Positions 35,657-48,190 of a stretch of 64,000 nt of DNA are shown in pieces. Under the pieces are notes generated by a model. It had not been told where the DNA came from. It saw only the letters and a list, made by a program, of their open reading frames with translations, and made no database searches. The translations under genes and the position numbers were made by a program. Location: positions 1 to 64,000 of the forward strand of contig PHFE01000028.1 in NCBI GenBank assembly GCA_002796755.1, in the 5' to 3' direction. This DNA comes from Paracorniculantispora psalliotae. Its lineage: Eukaryota > Ascomycota > Sordariomycetes > Hypocreales > Cordycipitaceae. Each line of letters begins with the position of its first letter. The first letter of the stretch is position 1.

Positions 35657-38600
35657 GGCTGGCAAAAGTAGCGGCTAGGAGCCGGAGATGAAGAGGATTT
35701 CGATAAAATTGACGGAGAGATTATGGGATGGCGCGTCGAGGAGAAGCGTTGTTGCTGGGAAGCAAGATGTAACGCAAAAAGTTGCAGCAGAGAATTGGTG
35801 CGGTCGGTTTGTAGGGGTATCGAAGGAACGGATACGAGGTCGCAGCGTCGAATAGAGGCACGCGGTTGGGAAAAAGAAGATGGAGCCGTAAGAGTTGAAG
35901 CGAGAGACTGCGACGGGGATAAAATAGGAAAATGGCAAACGGAAATGTCGATGTCGGCTAAGGATAATGCTGAAAGAAGAATGAGGTGTGTTGAGATGAA
36001 AGGATGAAACGAAAGAGAGCGGGTAGGAGTGGCGGTTTGCGACGGGCCTAAAAGCTGATGGTGGTGGGCGTTGAAGTGTTAGCAGCAAGCAGGCAAAGAA
36101 GCAAAGCTGTCTTGTCACAGGAAAGAAAAGAGAGAGAAAAAAGGAAAGGCACCACACAGGATTTAGCTTGGCGTGATGAGGCTCAGGCTAGCATGGATCT
36201 AGGGAAAAGAGGGAACCCGAGCGGCGAGAGAGACAGATGGCATGGCAGCGCGAGGCGAGGCGAGGCGAAGGCAGACAGACGGACAGCAAAAAGAGGCCAA
36301 AGAGCGCCAGACCAGGCCAAGAAGAGACAGGAGAGGGAAGCAGGGGTGAAACTGGGCGGGCCAGCTACAGCGAGGCGGCGGGGCGGGCGGGCGACGGTGC
36401 AACGGGAAAGCTGCCTTGCCAATGTACTACCACAGTACCAGCCAGTACCAGCACCAGTAAGGTAGTCCAGTAGTTAACAAGTACGGACACTTTTAAACAC
36501 GATACAAATTAATTAAAAAAAAAAAATACAGGGCAAAAGGTCATTACTGAGAGCCGCAGCCGCCAGCCAGAGCCAGTTCGGCTCGTATGCACCCCCTGTG
36601 CTCTGCCCGTTCAGCCACGCAGGACTCCTGAGGGTCGTCAGGGTACCTGCGTTGACGGCGCACACGGTCGCAATTTGCAGGTACCCGTCCACGGCCGTCT
36701 TGTAAGTATCCTTCATGTCTTCTGCCCGTCAATCCCGTCCTTCGCAAGGCCAAACGACAGCTTTGCCAGCCCAGCCTCCATTGTCCACCGTGGACATGCC
36801 AACGCAAGGCCGGCCAGCCAATTCAATCAGTGGAGAGACTGTAGTGGATGACTGAGACAAACCAAACTGTCGATCAACAATGCAGCCCCAGAAGTGGCTC
36901 CTCTTCCGCTGCTGCTCTGGGTCTTCTGCCACACCAAAAAGGCGCATGTGCTCGTCGCTGCATACCAGCGCAACGCCACTTTCTGCCCGCCGCCCGGTTC
37001 TCTGCAGTCATTCCCGCGCTGGGCTGAACGTAGATATGTACGGAGCACGGCGGCTTCTAATTATAACAAAGTTGGTCCATTTTCCAAATCTCTTTCTCTT
37101 GCCCTCTCTCTTCATCTTAAAGTGCTTTTCCGAGCGTGCGCGTAATAAAAAGCAACTCTCACCGTCACCACTCGGCGCTTGCATGTCTTAGCCCATAGCT
37201 ACAGCAACTGCATAATACACATGAGGCCCGCTAACAAACTGCCAAACCGCCCCTGGATCAGAAATTCACAATACATCCAGCAAACGTTTGCTCAATAGTG
37301 ATGCATATGTACTTGACAAGTAGCTCCTGCATTGCTTGGCGTCTCTGACGGCTTGGCTGTCAATGACATCAGCCCGTTACTGAGCTTGTCGATACTGGTG
37401 ACGCGTTGAAATTCCCGTCTTTGCCATACTACAACACAAGGGTCCAAACTGACGGTGAATCAATTTTGTTATTTTTAAACTTTTTACTCCGTATTGATTT
37501 TCACATAACTGAGCTCCGTCCAGGCTGCCGACCATAGCAAATCGAGCTGCTTGACGTGTGCGCTGGGCACAGCGTATCACTGAGTCTGAAACGCTTCCCA
37601 GGAATGCATCCCTTGCGTTTCGGCGCAGCTCTGAAACTGGACTGGACCATGGCCATCACACCGATACCACAGTCTCTGACAAGAGACAAAAAAGCAAAAA
37701 ATCGCGACAACATGAAAATAAGTCAAAGAGCAAGCGCTATACCGAGAAAAGACACTGATACTGTCGTCGGAATGGATTGACGAGGGTGGTGTTTCCTGCA
37801 TCTCGCTGCTTGCTGCGCTATGCTACGTGTGTGTCGTCTATACTGCATTCTTCATCAGACTGTTAGAGATCGTCTTTGCCTGAATGATGACGCCGATAGA
37901 TGAGTATCTTGACCTCATTGCTGTATTATATCAGGCTGCATTATGCAAAGCGCTACTGCGCGTTGTTGCTGAGCCTTGCCTCTTGTCGATCGCCGCCCGA
38001 CTGGTGTGGTCGTCCCGAGTCAGCAAGACCAAGCCTCGTCCAGTGTGCGCAAGCAAGTTCCATGTATATGATGTAAATATGGAAATATGAGATATCGAAT
38101 TGAATATGGCAATACAAAGTAATAAGAAATATGCTAGGACATGGTCAGGTCCACAGAGCAAATGTGCATGGGCTATCCATGGGCGTCTGGTTGTAGAGAT
38201 CCGCCGAGCCGGACAATGGAGAGGATGAAAGTGCCGTTGCGGTGTCCTGAAAAACAAAGAAACAAAACAAAATAAAGTGATTGGCTTAAATACATGATAA
38301 TGAAAAGACGAAACTGCAGAATCAATTGTTTCTCCGCTGATCTAGTCTTCAACTCATCTATTCCACGCTGCCAAGCAGCTTTCCGTTCCCACCACACTCA
38401 GGCTGCCGCAGCGCTTGCATCTCTCTTGAGCCGTCCTCGTTCATATACAGCGAAGCAATCCCCAAATATAATCGACAAAATAGCAAACTGCAATGTGAAC
38501 TGTCCATCTCCAAGCTTAGATCAAGTTCCAACAATGGGCGCTTCGCCGGCCATCGGACCCCCCACATCGGCCATGGCGAAATCGCGGATGTCGTGCGCGC

Positions 38601-38700
38601 CACGGCACCACCCGGAGCGATGCGGCGGCCCATGTTTGAACCTCTACATCTGAACGACGCTGAAACCTTTACCAATACGTAAAATTAGACTTGTAAGCAA
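35657..38700. other. 3 kb intergenic region with a possible gene relic
   Basis: Between the divergent UPF0658 and monooxygenase genes. From about 35700 to 36410 the plus strand is strongly purine-rich (pyrimidine-rich on minus), consistent with a long promoter or leader for the UPF0658 gene; a GCGAG repeat lies at 36250-36268. A run of AT-rich and A-rich sequence follows near 36500. Short minus-strand frames at 36513-36760 look like a frameshifted relic (separate entry). The rest, about 36.9-38.7 kb, shows no supported gene. Confidence 0.5.
36513..36756 (-). pseudogene. possible frameshifted coding relic
   Basis: On the minus strand one frame reads MEAGLAKLSFGLAKDGIDGQ (from about 36782) and stops at TGA. 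A second frame, overlapping it by a few bases, continues as EDMKDTYKTAVDGYLQIATV and stays open for over 60 codons, ending in a hydrophobic WLWLAAAAL stretch. Codon choice in both pieces is typical of genes here (C or G in third position), and the switch of frame is what a single small indel would produce. No homolog is recognised, and no start or consensus intron restores one product, so this is a weak pseudogene call. Confidence 0.25.
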
Positions 38701-40275
38701 ATGGAGATTGAATCCATCGCCATCATTGGCGCTGGTTCCGCCGGTCTCGCCGCCGCCAAGTAAGAAACGCGACCCCTCCCCCACCATCCCACCTCTCATC
38801 TAACCACACACGCGTGAGCTAGGTATCTCCTCGCGGAAAAGAAATTCACCCGCATCGACATTTACGAGCAGCGGTCCGCCACCGGCGGTGTCTGGAACAC
38901 CAGCCATGTGAGCCAGGAGCCCGGCTTTTCCATCCCGCGCACGACGCCGACCACCGCGCACGAATATACCGCCGTCATCGACGACCAAGGTAGCAGCAGC
39001 AGCGCTCATGTTGAGCTTGTGTCGCCCGTCTACGACAACCTGGAGACCAACATCCCCCACGGCCTCATGAGCTACAGCGACCTCGCGTTCCCGGAGGACA
39101 CGCCGCTGTTCCCCGAACACCAGGCCGTGCTGGCGTACCTGCAGCGGTACGGCCGCGACGTGGAGCATATGGTCCGGTTCGGGACGCAGGTGCGCGACGT
39201 GCGCAAGATACAAGCCCAAGACGGGAAATCGGTCTGGCAGCTGGATAGCAGAGATATAACGTCTGGGCAAGTGTCGACGGCGCGGTATGATGCCGTCGTC
39301 GCGGCGAGCGGACACTACAGCGACCCGTTTGTGCCGGACGTGCCCGGCATCGCGGAGTTTGAGGCCGCGCATCCGGGGTCTATTATTCATTCCAAGTTTT
39401 ACCGCAGACCGGAGCAGTTTGCGGGCAAAGTGAGTGGGCCAGACTTGATATCAAACACTGCATTATATCCCGACACTGACAACCGTATATAGAAAGTCAT
39501 CGTCGTCGGCACCTCGGCGTCCGGCATCGACATCAGCCACCAAATCGCCACCGCTGCCTCCTTACCCGTGCTCATCTCCGACAAAGACGCCCACCTCGCA
39601 CCCGGCGCCGCCCTCCCCCCACCGACGTCTTGGTCGCGACACGTCGGCCAAGTCGCCGCCCTTCTCCCCAGCACGCGCTCTGTACGATTCACCTCCGGCC
39701 ACGTCGAAGCCGACGTCGACGTTGTCCTCTTCTGCACCGGCTACCACTACGCCTTTCCCTTCCTCACCTCTCTCGACCCGCCCGTCGTCAGCGCCACCGA
39801 CGGCAGCTGCGCGGCGCATCTGTGGCAGCACATGCTGTACAGCAAAGATCCCACGCTCGCGTTCCTCGTCATCCCGAAGCGCATCGTGCCGTTCCCGCTC
39901 GCGGAGGCGCAGGTCGCCGTGCTGGCGCGCATGTGGGCGGGCCGTCTGGACATACCGTCGGAGAGTGAGATGGATGACTGGGTGGCGGCGCGGGCGGCGG
40001 CGAGCCCGCCTGGTGCGCGGCACACGATGTCGTACCCGCAGGATGTCGAGTATGTGAATGAGCTGCATGCGCTGAGCGGACAGGCGAGGAGGGATGTAGA
40101 GCGTGGGCTGGAGAACGACGGCGCGGGGAAGAAGCCGCCTTACTGGGACGAGGAGACGAGCTGGGTGCGCTCGCAGATTTTCCAGATCAAGGTCGCGAGC
40201 AGGGAGCTGGGGGATCGCCGTAAGGAGTGCAAGACGCTCGTGGATCTTGGGTTTGATTATAATGCTACAAGATGA
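38701..40275 (+). CDS. flavin-containing monooxygenase (FMO family)
   Basis: Three exons, 38701-38759, 38823-39429 and 39493-40275, encode 482 residues; both introns are 63 nt. The FAD-binding motif is IIGAGSAGLAA (G10, G12, G15), followed by YEQRSATGGVWNTS. The FMO identifying region is PGSIIHSKFYRRPEQF, just before intron 2. Exon 3 opens with the NADPH-binding motif VIVVGTSASGID (G228, S230, G233). The FCTGYHYAFPF segment (about 302-312) is the FATGY-type motif. Length and order match the short fungal FMO class that includes yeast Fmo1, a thiol-oxidising enzyme of the ER surface; no membrane segment is seen. Substrate is not predictable. It ends 170 bp from the convergent arginyl-tRNA synthetase gene. 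The first intron follows a 59-nt exon that holds only the first 19 codons, so gene finders may miss the start. Confidence 0.9.
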
Positions 40276-40445
40276 TGAACGTACTTGGACAGATAAAGAG
40301 GCATAGACAAGCGCATAGAATACACGGTAGGACGAGAGCATGATAGATCTATATATTATTTTTGGGGCATTTTCCGGTATAGAAATTAGTCTACACATTG
40401 CTAAGCCATGCATACATTTAAATTCTGTGCATCTCGTCATCTCGT

Positions 40446-42649
40446 TTACATGCTATTACAAATGTCAGTAAAGGTCTACAAAACGTTTCTGTGATGAATA
40501 CGTACCGCTCGACAGGAGTCAGGCCAAGCAGGCCCATGCCGTTGAAGAGAACCACGCGGGCCGAGTTGTACAGCGCCAGACGGGCCTTCATGACCTCGGG
40601 TTCGCTGCCGACGATGCGGAGGTGGCTGTAGCTGGTGCTCAGCGTGTGCGTCAGCTTGAAGAGATAGGTGAGGATGGTGGTGGGCTCCAGCGTCTTGAGC
40701 ACGTTCTGCACCACGTCGGGCCACTGGGCAATGACACGCAGCAGGTTGATGGCCATGGGCTCGGTGAGGAGCGACAGGTCGGCCTTGGCAATGTCCTCGT
40801 CGCTGAGCTCGGCCTTGCGGTTGATGGAGCAGAGACGGGCGTGCGCGTACTGCAGGTACGGGCCCGTGTCGCCCTCGAAGCTCGTCATGCGGCCCAGGTC
40901 AAAGGTGTAGTTGTTGATGCGCTTGCCGTTCATGTCCTGGACCATGACGGACGAGATGCCGAGACGATCGGCAATCGCCTCAGGGTCCTCGACCTGCGAG
41001 TACTTGTCCTCGTTCTTCTTCATGACGTCGTGCATGTGGTCGCCGACGTCACGGAGAATATCGTTGAGGAACTTGACGGTACCCTTGCGGGTGCTCATGC
41101 CGAGAACGAGACCAAAGTTGACGTGCTGGCACTTGTCGGCAATGTCGTCACGGCCCATCAAGCGAACAATCTTGAAGAACTGCTTCACGTGAAGGTCTTG
41201 CTCTGAAGCAATGACGTAAATCATCTTGTCAAACTTGTAACGCTCATAACGGTTGATGAGCTCCGAAATGTCACGAGTGAGGTACAGGGCTGTGCCGTCC
41301 TTTTTGCGGAGAATGGCCTTGCCCAGCGACTTGCCCTCCTTTCCAGGAACGCTCTTGGTGAAGTCCATGAGAAGAGCGCCACGGTCCTCGTGGGCCAGAC
41401 CCATCTCCTGGAGCTTGGCAGCAGCCTGCTGCATCTCGGTCTCCGAGACCTTGCTCTCACCCGAGTACTCGTCAAAGTGAATGTTGAGACGGGCGTAGGT
41501 CTGCTTGTATCGCTCGATACTGTAGTCACGGAAGCGCTTCCACAGGGCAATAGCATCCTTGTCGCCCTCTGTCATCTTCTTGAAGTAGGAGCGGGCCTTC
41601 TCGTCGACACCGTTATCGAGGATGTTTTGGGCCTCCTCTTCCTTGCCTTCAGCCTTGAGCTTCTCAGCCTGCTCCTTCTCCTCCGCGACTTCTTTGCAGA
41701 TTTTGACGTAGACGTGGAAGAGATGGTTGATGGGGTCCTGGATAAGTTCCTCCTCGTTGCCGTACTTTTCGAAGCCGAGAGCCAGGACACCGTACTGCTT
41801 GCCCCAGTCACCGAGGTAGTTGACAGTGGTGACGTCCCAACCAGCACTGCGGTACAGGTTGGCGAGGAAACCACCGATGATGGTGCTTCGCAAGTGACCA
41901 GCGTGGAAGGGCTTGGCGATATTGGGACTCGAAAATTCGACGACAATCTTTTGGCGGCCCTTGGAGAGGTCGTTTTGGTCGCGGAGGCCGTTGGCAGGGT
42001 TGGAGCCAAAGTCGTGTTTGTGCTGCAGAGCCATGGGGATCACAGTCTTGGCCATGGGCTCGGGCTTGAAGAAGAAGGAGATGAAGGCGCCGCTGTGGAC
42101 GGGAGTTTCGACGAGAGGAGAGCCGGGCCACTAGGGAGGCATATCTGTTAGCACTGGTGGCGCGCGACGAGACGCAGGCGAGATGAAGCAACAACATACC
42201 TTTTCCAGCCACTGCTTGCCCAAGTCATCGGGCTTGCCCTTGATGCGGAGAGCAGGGATGGCGAGCATCAAATCGCCCTTGTCGAGCGTAGCGGTCCATT
42301 GCAGGACGGGATAGATGACGCTCTTGTCGGCGCCCGTAATGTCGCTGAGGATGGAGGTGATGTGGGCGCGGTAGATGTCGACGGGGTTGACGTCGGGGAA
42401 GCAGTTGGGCAGCCTGTCAATCAATGGCAGGTGCGTAAACTGGCGAGCCAGGTTCTCAAACGAAGCGTCGGCCGCCATGGTCAGGACTCGGGGTGCTGGT
42501 GTTTGTGCGGCGTGCAGGTATCGATGGCGGGGTTGAAAGCGGTCGGCGATGCGACGAGGGGCAACGACGAGGCGCGAAGAAAATGGAGCAGCCGGTGCTC
42601 TGAGAAGCGAAGAAGAGAGGAGAGAAGATGGATACGCGAAAGATTTCAT
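40446..42649 (-). CDS. arginyl-tRNA synthetase, cytosolic and mitochondrial forms
   Basis: Three exons: 42649-42200, 42130-40506 and 40452-40446 give 693 residues. The last exon supplies only the end of an Arg codon, Met and TAA, so the product ends GLTPVERM as is typical for the family; without that 53-nt intron the frame runs into nonsense. Class I motifs are present: HAGH at 226-229 (the HIGH equivalent in ArgRS) and MSTRKG at 495-500 (KMSKS equivalent). The C-terminal helical domain is the DALR anticodon-binding domain. The first 57 residues are rich in Arg, Ser and Ala and lack acids (MKSFAYPSSLLSSSLLRAPA), a good mitochondrial presequence; M58 (ATG at 42478, MAADASFENL) would start a cytosolic form. 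Yeast uses two genes for this; one gene with two starts is inferred here. Confidence 0.93.
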
Positions 42650-43608
42650 AAACCCGGTTCAAAAGGTAGAAGCGGGCGCTTGGGGCGTAAATAAAGGGCG
42701 GATTCCTAACAAAGAGGAAAAAAAGGAATGACGCTGGTGGTACTTGGTGGGATGTGACTATTTTTTTCTCCAGTTGCGGAGACGCACCAAGCCCGTCGCA
42801 GTCACCAGTGTGGCAGTCACAGTCAGTGGCCAGCCAGTCGTGTGCAGCAAAATCGGCGCTGGCAGCTGGCAGAGGGTGACTCAGTGCCAAATCGGGGTAG
42901 CTCGTAGCATATGGCAGCCCCGAAGCCGGCAGGGCAGCCAATGGTGGCCTGGCAGCTGGCAAGCGTTTGGTGGTGACGGTCTCCAGCTGGAAGAGATGGT
43001 CTCCAGCTGGTTGCTCGTTTGTCTTGTCAAAACTTCAATTCTGCATCAATCGCCAGCTCCTGGCTGTCCCTTGCTGTGTCGGAGATTGCCCTGCGCCGTC
43101 GCGTCGACGTTGCGCCGTACCGGGTCGGTTTAACGCTGCCCCCGTTGCTGGGTTCCCGCCCATGACCTGGAGGTACGTACCATGTGTCCAGCCTGAGGAC
43201 ATTGCTCACGAATGTGTGACAGCTGGGGACTTGAGCTGCGCCAAGAGCCCAGAGCCGCTGCATGGGTAGCTGGGCCGCTTCTGATCGACGGGGCTCTATT
43301 ATTGTTACCAACTCGAACAAGGCTCGATGCAAGAATTATCCAACATTTAATTGTGAACTTCACGGCATCAACCGTTCCTTCACTCCTGCAACGCTTCATG
43401 CCCGCAATACTCGTGCAGCTAATTAACTAGTGGATCGCACCGCCACGACGCCGGAAAATGCCACCTCTACCGGGCTCCGCTCCCGTTGCTCCTTAATTAC
43501 CGTGCCTGTCAGCTAAAAAGGGTCTCATCGTCAACACCACATGTCTCCCAGTCGATACTTCATCCATAGTCTGTGATTTTGCTTCCATTGATACCCCGAG
43601 GCTTCAAA
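42650..43608. promoter_or_regulatory. divergent promoter region, ArgRS / amidase
   Basis: 959 bp between two start codons. The plus strand shows several short repeats of GCCAGC/CAGCTGGC-like words (42830-43020), including two copies of TGGTCTCCAGCTGG at about 42977-43011. No ORF of note. Confidence 0.5.
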
Positions 43609-45666
43609 ATGTCTTCCAGCTCGTCCTTTCCGCCGCCCAAGGGCTTCCTCTCATACCCAGATGCTGAGGAGATCATCTCACCCAAATATGTGCCGCGCAA
43701 GGACGCCAATCCCGTCCTGTCCGGACTGCCTCTCACCATTGCATCCAGTCTGTATGTCACACCTGTGATAATCTCTACAGTCTCTAGGTACTGATCGGTG
43801 ACTTACCTTTTCAATTTCAGATTGACAAATTCTTCCTTCATTGCCAAGCTCTTCTACAACAATGCTGGCTTGCAAAAGATCAAAGACCTGCCTTTCCTTG
43901 ATGAGGTCCCGTATACTTTTCATGTGCGTGCGCGTGCCCATGTTCGCATTAATGAATATCCCTTCTTGAAGCTGACCATGCATCATCGAAACTGCAGCCG
44001 CTTGTTGTGCCTCTCGGCGACAACACCGCCATGATTGAACTCGGCGATGCTCAACTGAGCCCCCAAAACAGAGGCGAAACTCATCACTACACAGCCAGTG
44101 ACTATCACGCCATGTACAAATCCGGCGAAGTGACGCCGCTGCAAGTCGCAGAGACTCTTTTATCTCTCACCAGCAAATACGCCAAAGAATCTGGCATATA
44201 TCAAGATGCTTGGGCCGACTCTCATGGTGCGGATCAGCTTGCCCTCGACGCAGCCAAAGCATCTACAGAGCGATGGGCGGCCGGAAAGCCCCTCGGAATA
44301 TTGGATGGTGTTCCAATTGGCGTCAAGGATGACCTCTCCGTCAAAGGGTACATCGACCATGATGGAATGGCATTCCAGAAAGGCGTGCCTTTCTTTGAAA
44401 CAGCCAAAGAAACTGTCTGGCCAGTGCAGACTCTTCAAGACGCTGGTGCCATCGTCATCGGAAAGAACCGAATGCACGAGCTTGGATCAGGTGAGATTCC
44501 TTGAAACTGAGTTTAAAATCTTGGCTAACAATTTATTTAGATACGAATGGACTCAACGTAAGTGTTATAAAAGCGATGCGACATAGAACGCAGACCATCT
44601 AACGTGTGCACAGCCTCTTCAAGGAACCCCAACCAATCACCTCAACAATCAGTACTATCCTGGTGGTTCATCATCTGGCGCTGGCTCTTCAATCGGTGCA
44701 GGTGTCATCCCCATCGCCGTTGGTACCGACGCCGGCGGCAGCGTGCGCTTTCCCGCTGTTTACAATGGCGTCTATGGCTTGAAGCCTTCTCACCATCGAC
44801 TCTCTGAAATGAACAGCACCATGTGTGTTACGGGACCTATGGCTGCCAACGTGGCCGATTTGACCATCGCCTACCGCTTAATGGCGCAACCGGATCCCAA
44901 AGCGTCCATTCAGAACAAGTTTGCCGTGTCGCAGCCCCCTGCAGCTGGCAGCAAGAAATACGTCGGCGTCGATCGCGCTTGGTGGGGGGCTTCGGATGCC
45001 CGTGTCATTGCCGCCTGCAACACGGCCCTCGACCACTTCATATCGCAAGGCTATGAGATTGTAGACATTACCATCCCTTACATTGACGAGGCGCAGACCG
45101 CTCACGGAGGCGTCACGATTGCTGAGATGACGGAAGCTGCTCGCCGTCGCGGAGGGGACAAGGTCCACTGGACAAACCTCATCGGCCCCGTCAACCGACT
45201 CGTCATGGGCCTGGGCCGCGAGACCAACGCCGCGGACTTGCTCAAGTTCAACTCGATGCGCACGCTCATCATGCGCCACATGGCGTGGCTGTTCCAGAAA
45301 TACCCCGGACTGCTCGTCCTGACGCCCACGGCCCCCTTCCTCGGCTGGGAGAAGAAGCCGGCGCACGCCAAGTACGGCGTGAGCGACGGCGACAGGACCT
45401 TCCTCAGCATGATCTACGTCTTCCTCGCCAACATTACCGGCTGTCCGGCCGTGACGGCGCCCATCGGTTACGTGGACCCGGACCAGGGCGAGGGCAAGGT
45501 GTGCATCGGCATGATGGCGACGGGTGAATGGGGTGCGGAGGAGTCGCTGCTGGCTTGGGCTGCGGATGCAGAGACCTATCTGCATGAAGTCTATCCCGAG
45601 GGCCGTAGACGTCCCAAGACTTGGGTTGACGTGCTGGGTTTGGCCGCCAAGCAAGGCACGGCATAG
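43609..45666 (+). CDS. amidase signature family hydrolase
   Basis: Five exons, 43609-43751, 43821-43923, 43998-44490, 44541-44557 and 44614-45666, encode 602 residues. Exon 4 is only 17 nt (reads DTNGLN across its borders). The amidase Ser-cisSer-Lys triad is visible: K192 in GVKDDL, S272 in the PGGSSSGAGSS loop and nucleophile S295 in GTDAGGSVRFP. The frame after exon 5 is continuous through to LGLAAKQGTA. Such enzymes hydrolyse amide bonds of small amides or act on indoleacetamide, fatty acid amides or aryl acylamides; the substrate cannot be told. There is no signal peptide, so it is probably cytosolic. An in-frame ATG is absent upstream; the AAAATG at 43609 is the natural start. It is divergent from the arginyl-tRNA synthetase gene. 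Confidence 0.92.
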
Positions 45667-45822
45667 AGCGACCATCGAATGTAGTCTCGCGTGTACAGTT
45701 ACTACCAGCAGGCCGCAGTTCATTTGTCACTATATTTCACGTATTTGTTTCCAATTTGATAATAATTCTATTATTTTTGACGAGTATAGCTGTTATACCA
45801 CACATCGTGGGCTGTGCATCAT

Positions 45823-46706
45823 TTATTTGATGAACTGGGAGGCCATGTTGGCGAGGCCACCGACGCCGCCACCACTCTTCTGCAGCTGAGACTTGAAGTA
45901 GAGCTTCATGGCGACCTCGGCCGCCTTCTGCATGACCGACTGCTTGTCAGCATCGCTGGCGGCACTGCCGTCAGCAGCCTTGGAGTCGAAGAGCTACACA
46001 GCGGTTAGTCTTATATGATATAGACATTGCGGGGTGTGACGTCAAGTGAGGTAGGGCAATGCAACCATGTGCACTTGACGATCGAGAGGAATTGGCTTAC
46101 CTTGCTGGCTTCACCCATAGCGAGGCTGACAAAGTCGTTCTTGCTACCGTTCTCCTCCTTGCCGCCAGAGGTAAACTTCTTGAGGGCCTGCATGGCAGCA
46201 GCGGTGCCCATAGCGTTGACGCTGGTGTTGTTGTCGCCCTTGTTGTAGACCTGGTCGTGCTTCTCGGCGGCCTCTGCAAAGATGTCAGGACAGAGCTCTT
46301 TTCTTCTTTTCTCATTCGTGTAGTCGTTTCATACCCTTCTCATCGACATCGCCCTTCTTCAGGTGCTCCTCGTTGTTGTTGAGGGAGCTAAGGACGCTGC
46401 TGAAGAGGTCACCGCCGCCGCCGCCGCCTTGCTTGTTGTCGCCGCCCTGGTTGTTATCGCCGCCTTGGCCTGTCAAAATATTGTTAGCTCAATTGATTCA
46501 AGTCTTTAATAGTTGCATTTTTTTCTTGGGCCGCCATCATCAGCCATATATATGCACTGCTTCGAGCTTCTGCATAGCAGCTCTGGATAGCTTGGGCAGA
46601 TAGCCGCTAGGCGAGGGGCAGTGGCCCAATGAGGGGTATAGCTTGGTGAGCTGTGCCACTTACTCTTGTTGAGCATGTCGGTGCCTGCCTTGAGGAGGGC
46701 GTCCAT
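45823..46706 (-). CDS. conserved fungal glycine-rich small protein, unknown function
   Basis: Four exons, 46706-46664, 46469-46335, 46273-46101 and 45993-45823, encode 173 residues. Introns are 194, 61, 107 nt, with CTAAC branch sites in the first and last. The N terminus MDALLKAGTDMLNK leads into a Gly/Gln/Asn repeat stretch (GGDNNQGGDNKQGGGGGG), then helices DLFSSVLSSLNNNEEHLKKG, VNAMGTAAAMQALKKFTSGG and AAEVAMKLYFKSQL. The product matches a widespread, uncharacterised group of small ascomycete proteins sometimes annotated as beta-flanking protein; I recall this group from memory only. No signal peptide or membrane span. The 3' end lies 157 bp from the convergent amidase gene. Confidence 0.85.
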
Positions 46707-48190
46707 ATTTGCTGATTTATAACAGGTATTGAAGAAGAAAAAAGGAAAAATAAAAAGTCAAGGTAATCAAATGCCTAGACTGTTGTACGAGAGAATAGAG
46801 GGAGAGGAGAAAGAGAAGAACAGACCCGGTAAGAGGGAGGAGGGGGCACTTTTGAATGGAATGGCCATGACGAAGCTAATTCACACCATGCATGTCTCTC
46901 TACATCACAGTCTGCTCCCTGAGCTGCTGAAAAAACGGCGACCAAGGCCCCTAGCTTGGCGGCACTAGCACGCCCGCACTGCCTTGCACCGGCGGGGTTG
47001 GGCAAGGTTCTTGGGTCGTACCACTGCTTGATGCATCTGGCGACCAATGACGGGCAAGCTCTGGGTTCTCTGCCAAGAAGGGTTTGACGAGAGGTGGGTG
47101 GTACTGTGGTAGCGAACAATGGCGGCGAATAGAGTTGACGAAAGCTACAAAGTGGCCCTTGCCTGCAAATCTGTGGGCTCTGATGGAGAAGCCAAAGGAG
47201 GGGAAGCTGAAAGTGAGACAGGCAGGTGAAGAGAAAGCCAGCCTCATGATGTGGTTTACAAGCTGATGTAGCGACGCACGTAACCTCTCGAAATCTGTGT
47301 AGCGACGTCCGATAGTGATCGAGACAATGTCTGGACCGGCGATCGCGACTCAGCTCGGCTACCGTCGTGACAAAAGCAGATGTGCGAAGGTGGGGTCAAC
47401 ATCCCGCCGCAATCGTGGTCGAAACCTTAGGATGATTACTCCTGCCCTGTAGTCTAGAATGCAGATCGACAAGGTCTGTTAAATAATCAGTGCGTAGCTT
47501 TTTCTCCAACAGCGAGAAAGCGGCAAGCGCCAGGTTAGGCTGAGAGCCCGGTTTACACACCCACCAGAGCTCATTAGGCGAGATGGGGGAGAGGCCTGGG
47601 AGTGATTGCACCAGTGGACCGTAGCAATAGGTGGTTAATAAAATAGACAGAAGACAGTATTCTTCGTATAGCCAAGACTGTATTATGTTATTTTCTCGAG
47701 CAGCTGTGAATTCTAGGTCCTTGCTAGGGCGATGGCCGCTTGTGCAATGCCTTTGACCATGGCCAAGACTCTACGCAAGGGCAGACTGGTGCTGCATCCG
47801 CCAGCCGACACAAGGTCAACGCAATGGCATTCTGCGCCAATGCCAATTACGGCGTCAATATGCTGAAGCGCATCCGAAAAGACGGGTCCAGTAAGAGACA
47901 TCGCTTCTACGCCGCCGGGTGACTTTTATTCGTTGAGGCAGTCCGAGCTGACGGATCCTGTCCGTTTCAAAGGGACGGCACACGGCACAAGCCCGACCGA
48001 CCCTCCGACCCTCCGACGCCGATACAATGACAGTCAGCCTTACCAGTGACGGAACCAAGTCTTTACCCCCACCATTTCAGAACCGCATGCTCGTCTGCAA
48101 TTCCACTCTGTCTTCTTTTCATACAATACTGCGAGAGGCTCAAGACGGCATTGAGTTACCGATTCTAGGTGCAGGTACCTCCGATTCCAC
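46707..48190. promoter_or_regulatory. divergent intergenic region
   Basis: 1.5 kb between the small glycine-rich gene and the Zn2Cys6 regulator. A minus-strand frame at 47396-47611 contains a helical-looking stretch but has no ATG support or known relative. An imperfect repeat of CGACCCTCCGACCCTCCGACG lies near 47997-48016. Confidence 0.45.

Noticed and set aside
47396..47611. 71-codon minus frame with helical-looking LLEKKLRTDYLTDLVDL
   Set aside because: Too short, no splice links and no recognised relative; kept only as a remark in the intergenic entry.
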